Positions 63,920 through 64,000 of a stretch of DNA of 64,000 nucleotides are shown here, one piece after another. Each line of letters starts with the position of its first letter. The first letter of the stretch is position 1. The DNA comes from an uncultured Caldilineaceae bacterium. Its GTDB lineage: Bacteria > Chloroflexota > Anaerolineae > Caldilineales > Caldilineaceae. The stretch covers positions 1,922,001 to 1,986,000 of the forward strand of contig OX638330.1 in assembly GCA_951812725.1 (NCBI GenBank), written 5' to 3'. Below the pieces are notes generated by a model. It had not been told where the DNA came from and did no database searches. It worked only from the letters and a program-made list of their open reading frames with translations. Made by a program: the position numbers and the translations under genes.

Positions 63920-64000
63920 ATGTCGACAGCGCCCGCGGAAGACAGGTTTGCATTTCAGGCCGAACAGATTATTGCGTCGCAACGGCGTGACGCCCGCCGC
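63920..64000 (+). CDS. Start of the next gene, probably the ABC permease (cut by window edge)
   Basis: An open frame from ATG 63920 continues in frame to the last base (27 codons, opening MSTAPAEDRFAFQAEQ). GGGAATCGG lies upstream. The visible part is a hydrophilic N-terminus with no diagnostic motif. A permease role is inferred only from its place after a family 3 binding protein. Confidence 0.45.
   Translation, partial: MSTAPAEDRFAFQAEQIIASQRRDARR

Overview
The window looks like chromosomal DNA of a Chloroflexota bacterium, most likely an Anaerolineae/Caldilineae relative and possibly host-associated. This is inferred from several traits: lipoprotein substrate-binding proteins with Ala/Pro-rich linkers, a bacterial HMG-CoA reductase (mevalonate pathway), secreted proteins with Thr/Ala/Pro linkers, a plant-type leucine-rich-repeat protein, and many oxidoreductase/isomerase clusters with ABC importers. 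No phage, CRISPR, transposase or integrase gene, and no obvious transcription regulator, was found.

Layout. 1-5.9 kb: two minus-strand secreted proteins, one of about 1590 residues with two FN3 domains, a duplicated module, two LRR blocks and a C-terminal PPC-like domain. 5.9-7.7 kb: gene-poor, with a mobile repeat. 7.7-12.2 kb: AroE-like dehydrogenase, an overlapping methyltransferase pair, a fumarylacetoacetase-fold hydratase and a crotonase. 12.3-12.9 kb and 17.8-18.2 kb: two related G+C-rich tandem arrays around a sugar ABC importer/amidohydrolase operon. 18.4-19.4 kb: an unrecognised protein with a Cys/His motif. 19.9-26.3 kb: six catabolic genes on the plus strand (MDR, TIM-barrel isomerase, SDR, two Gfo/Idh/MocA, PhyH dioxygenase) closed by a strong terminator. 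26.3-28.7 kb: polytopic exporter-like protein and BchC-like MDR. 29.2-32.9 kb: peptide-type ABC importer without ATPases. 33.0-40.4 kb: membrane glycan protein, then HAD, DJ-1/PfpI, enolase-superfamily, epimerase and MDR genes. 41.2-42.7 kb: fchA-folD. 42.7-47.9 kb: RNase H-like, atypical metallo-beta-lactamase, SMP-30, TIM-barrel isomerase and an unknown protein. 48.2-50.1 kb: gltX and tRNA-Gln. 50.1-51.7 kb: HMG-CoA reductase. 52.1-61.6 kb: purine operon purL-Q-C-E-K-F-D, then tRNA-Glu. 61.9-64 kb: an unknown gene divergent from an amino-acid ABC binding protein.

Two results stand out. First, a family of 277-294 bp non-autonomous elements (four with both ends, plus three truncated) has ends reading GTAACTACT(C/A)AGCC. 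Three copies are flanked by 8-bp target duplications, two exact. GTAA ends with 8-bp duplications are, as I recall, the signature of IS66-family transposition, so I read these as IS66-mobilised MITEs. Their core hairpin keeps its pairing while its sequence changes. Second, FolD has lost the lysine and glutamine that carry its cyclohydrolase activity (YLRSI instead of YxxxK; VLEP instead of VQLP). The gene directly upstream, overlapping by 4 nt, is a dedicated methenyl-THF cyclohydrolase (FchA). Together they look like a split, two-protein version of the normally bifunctional step.
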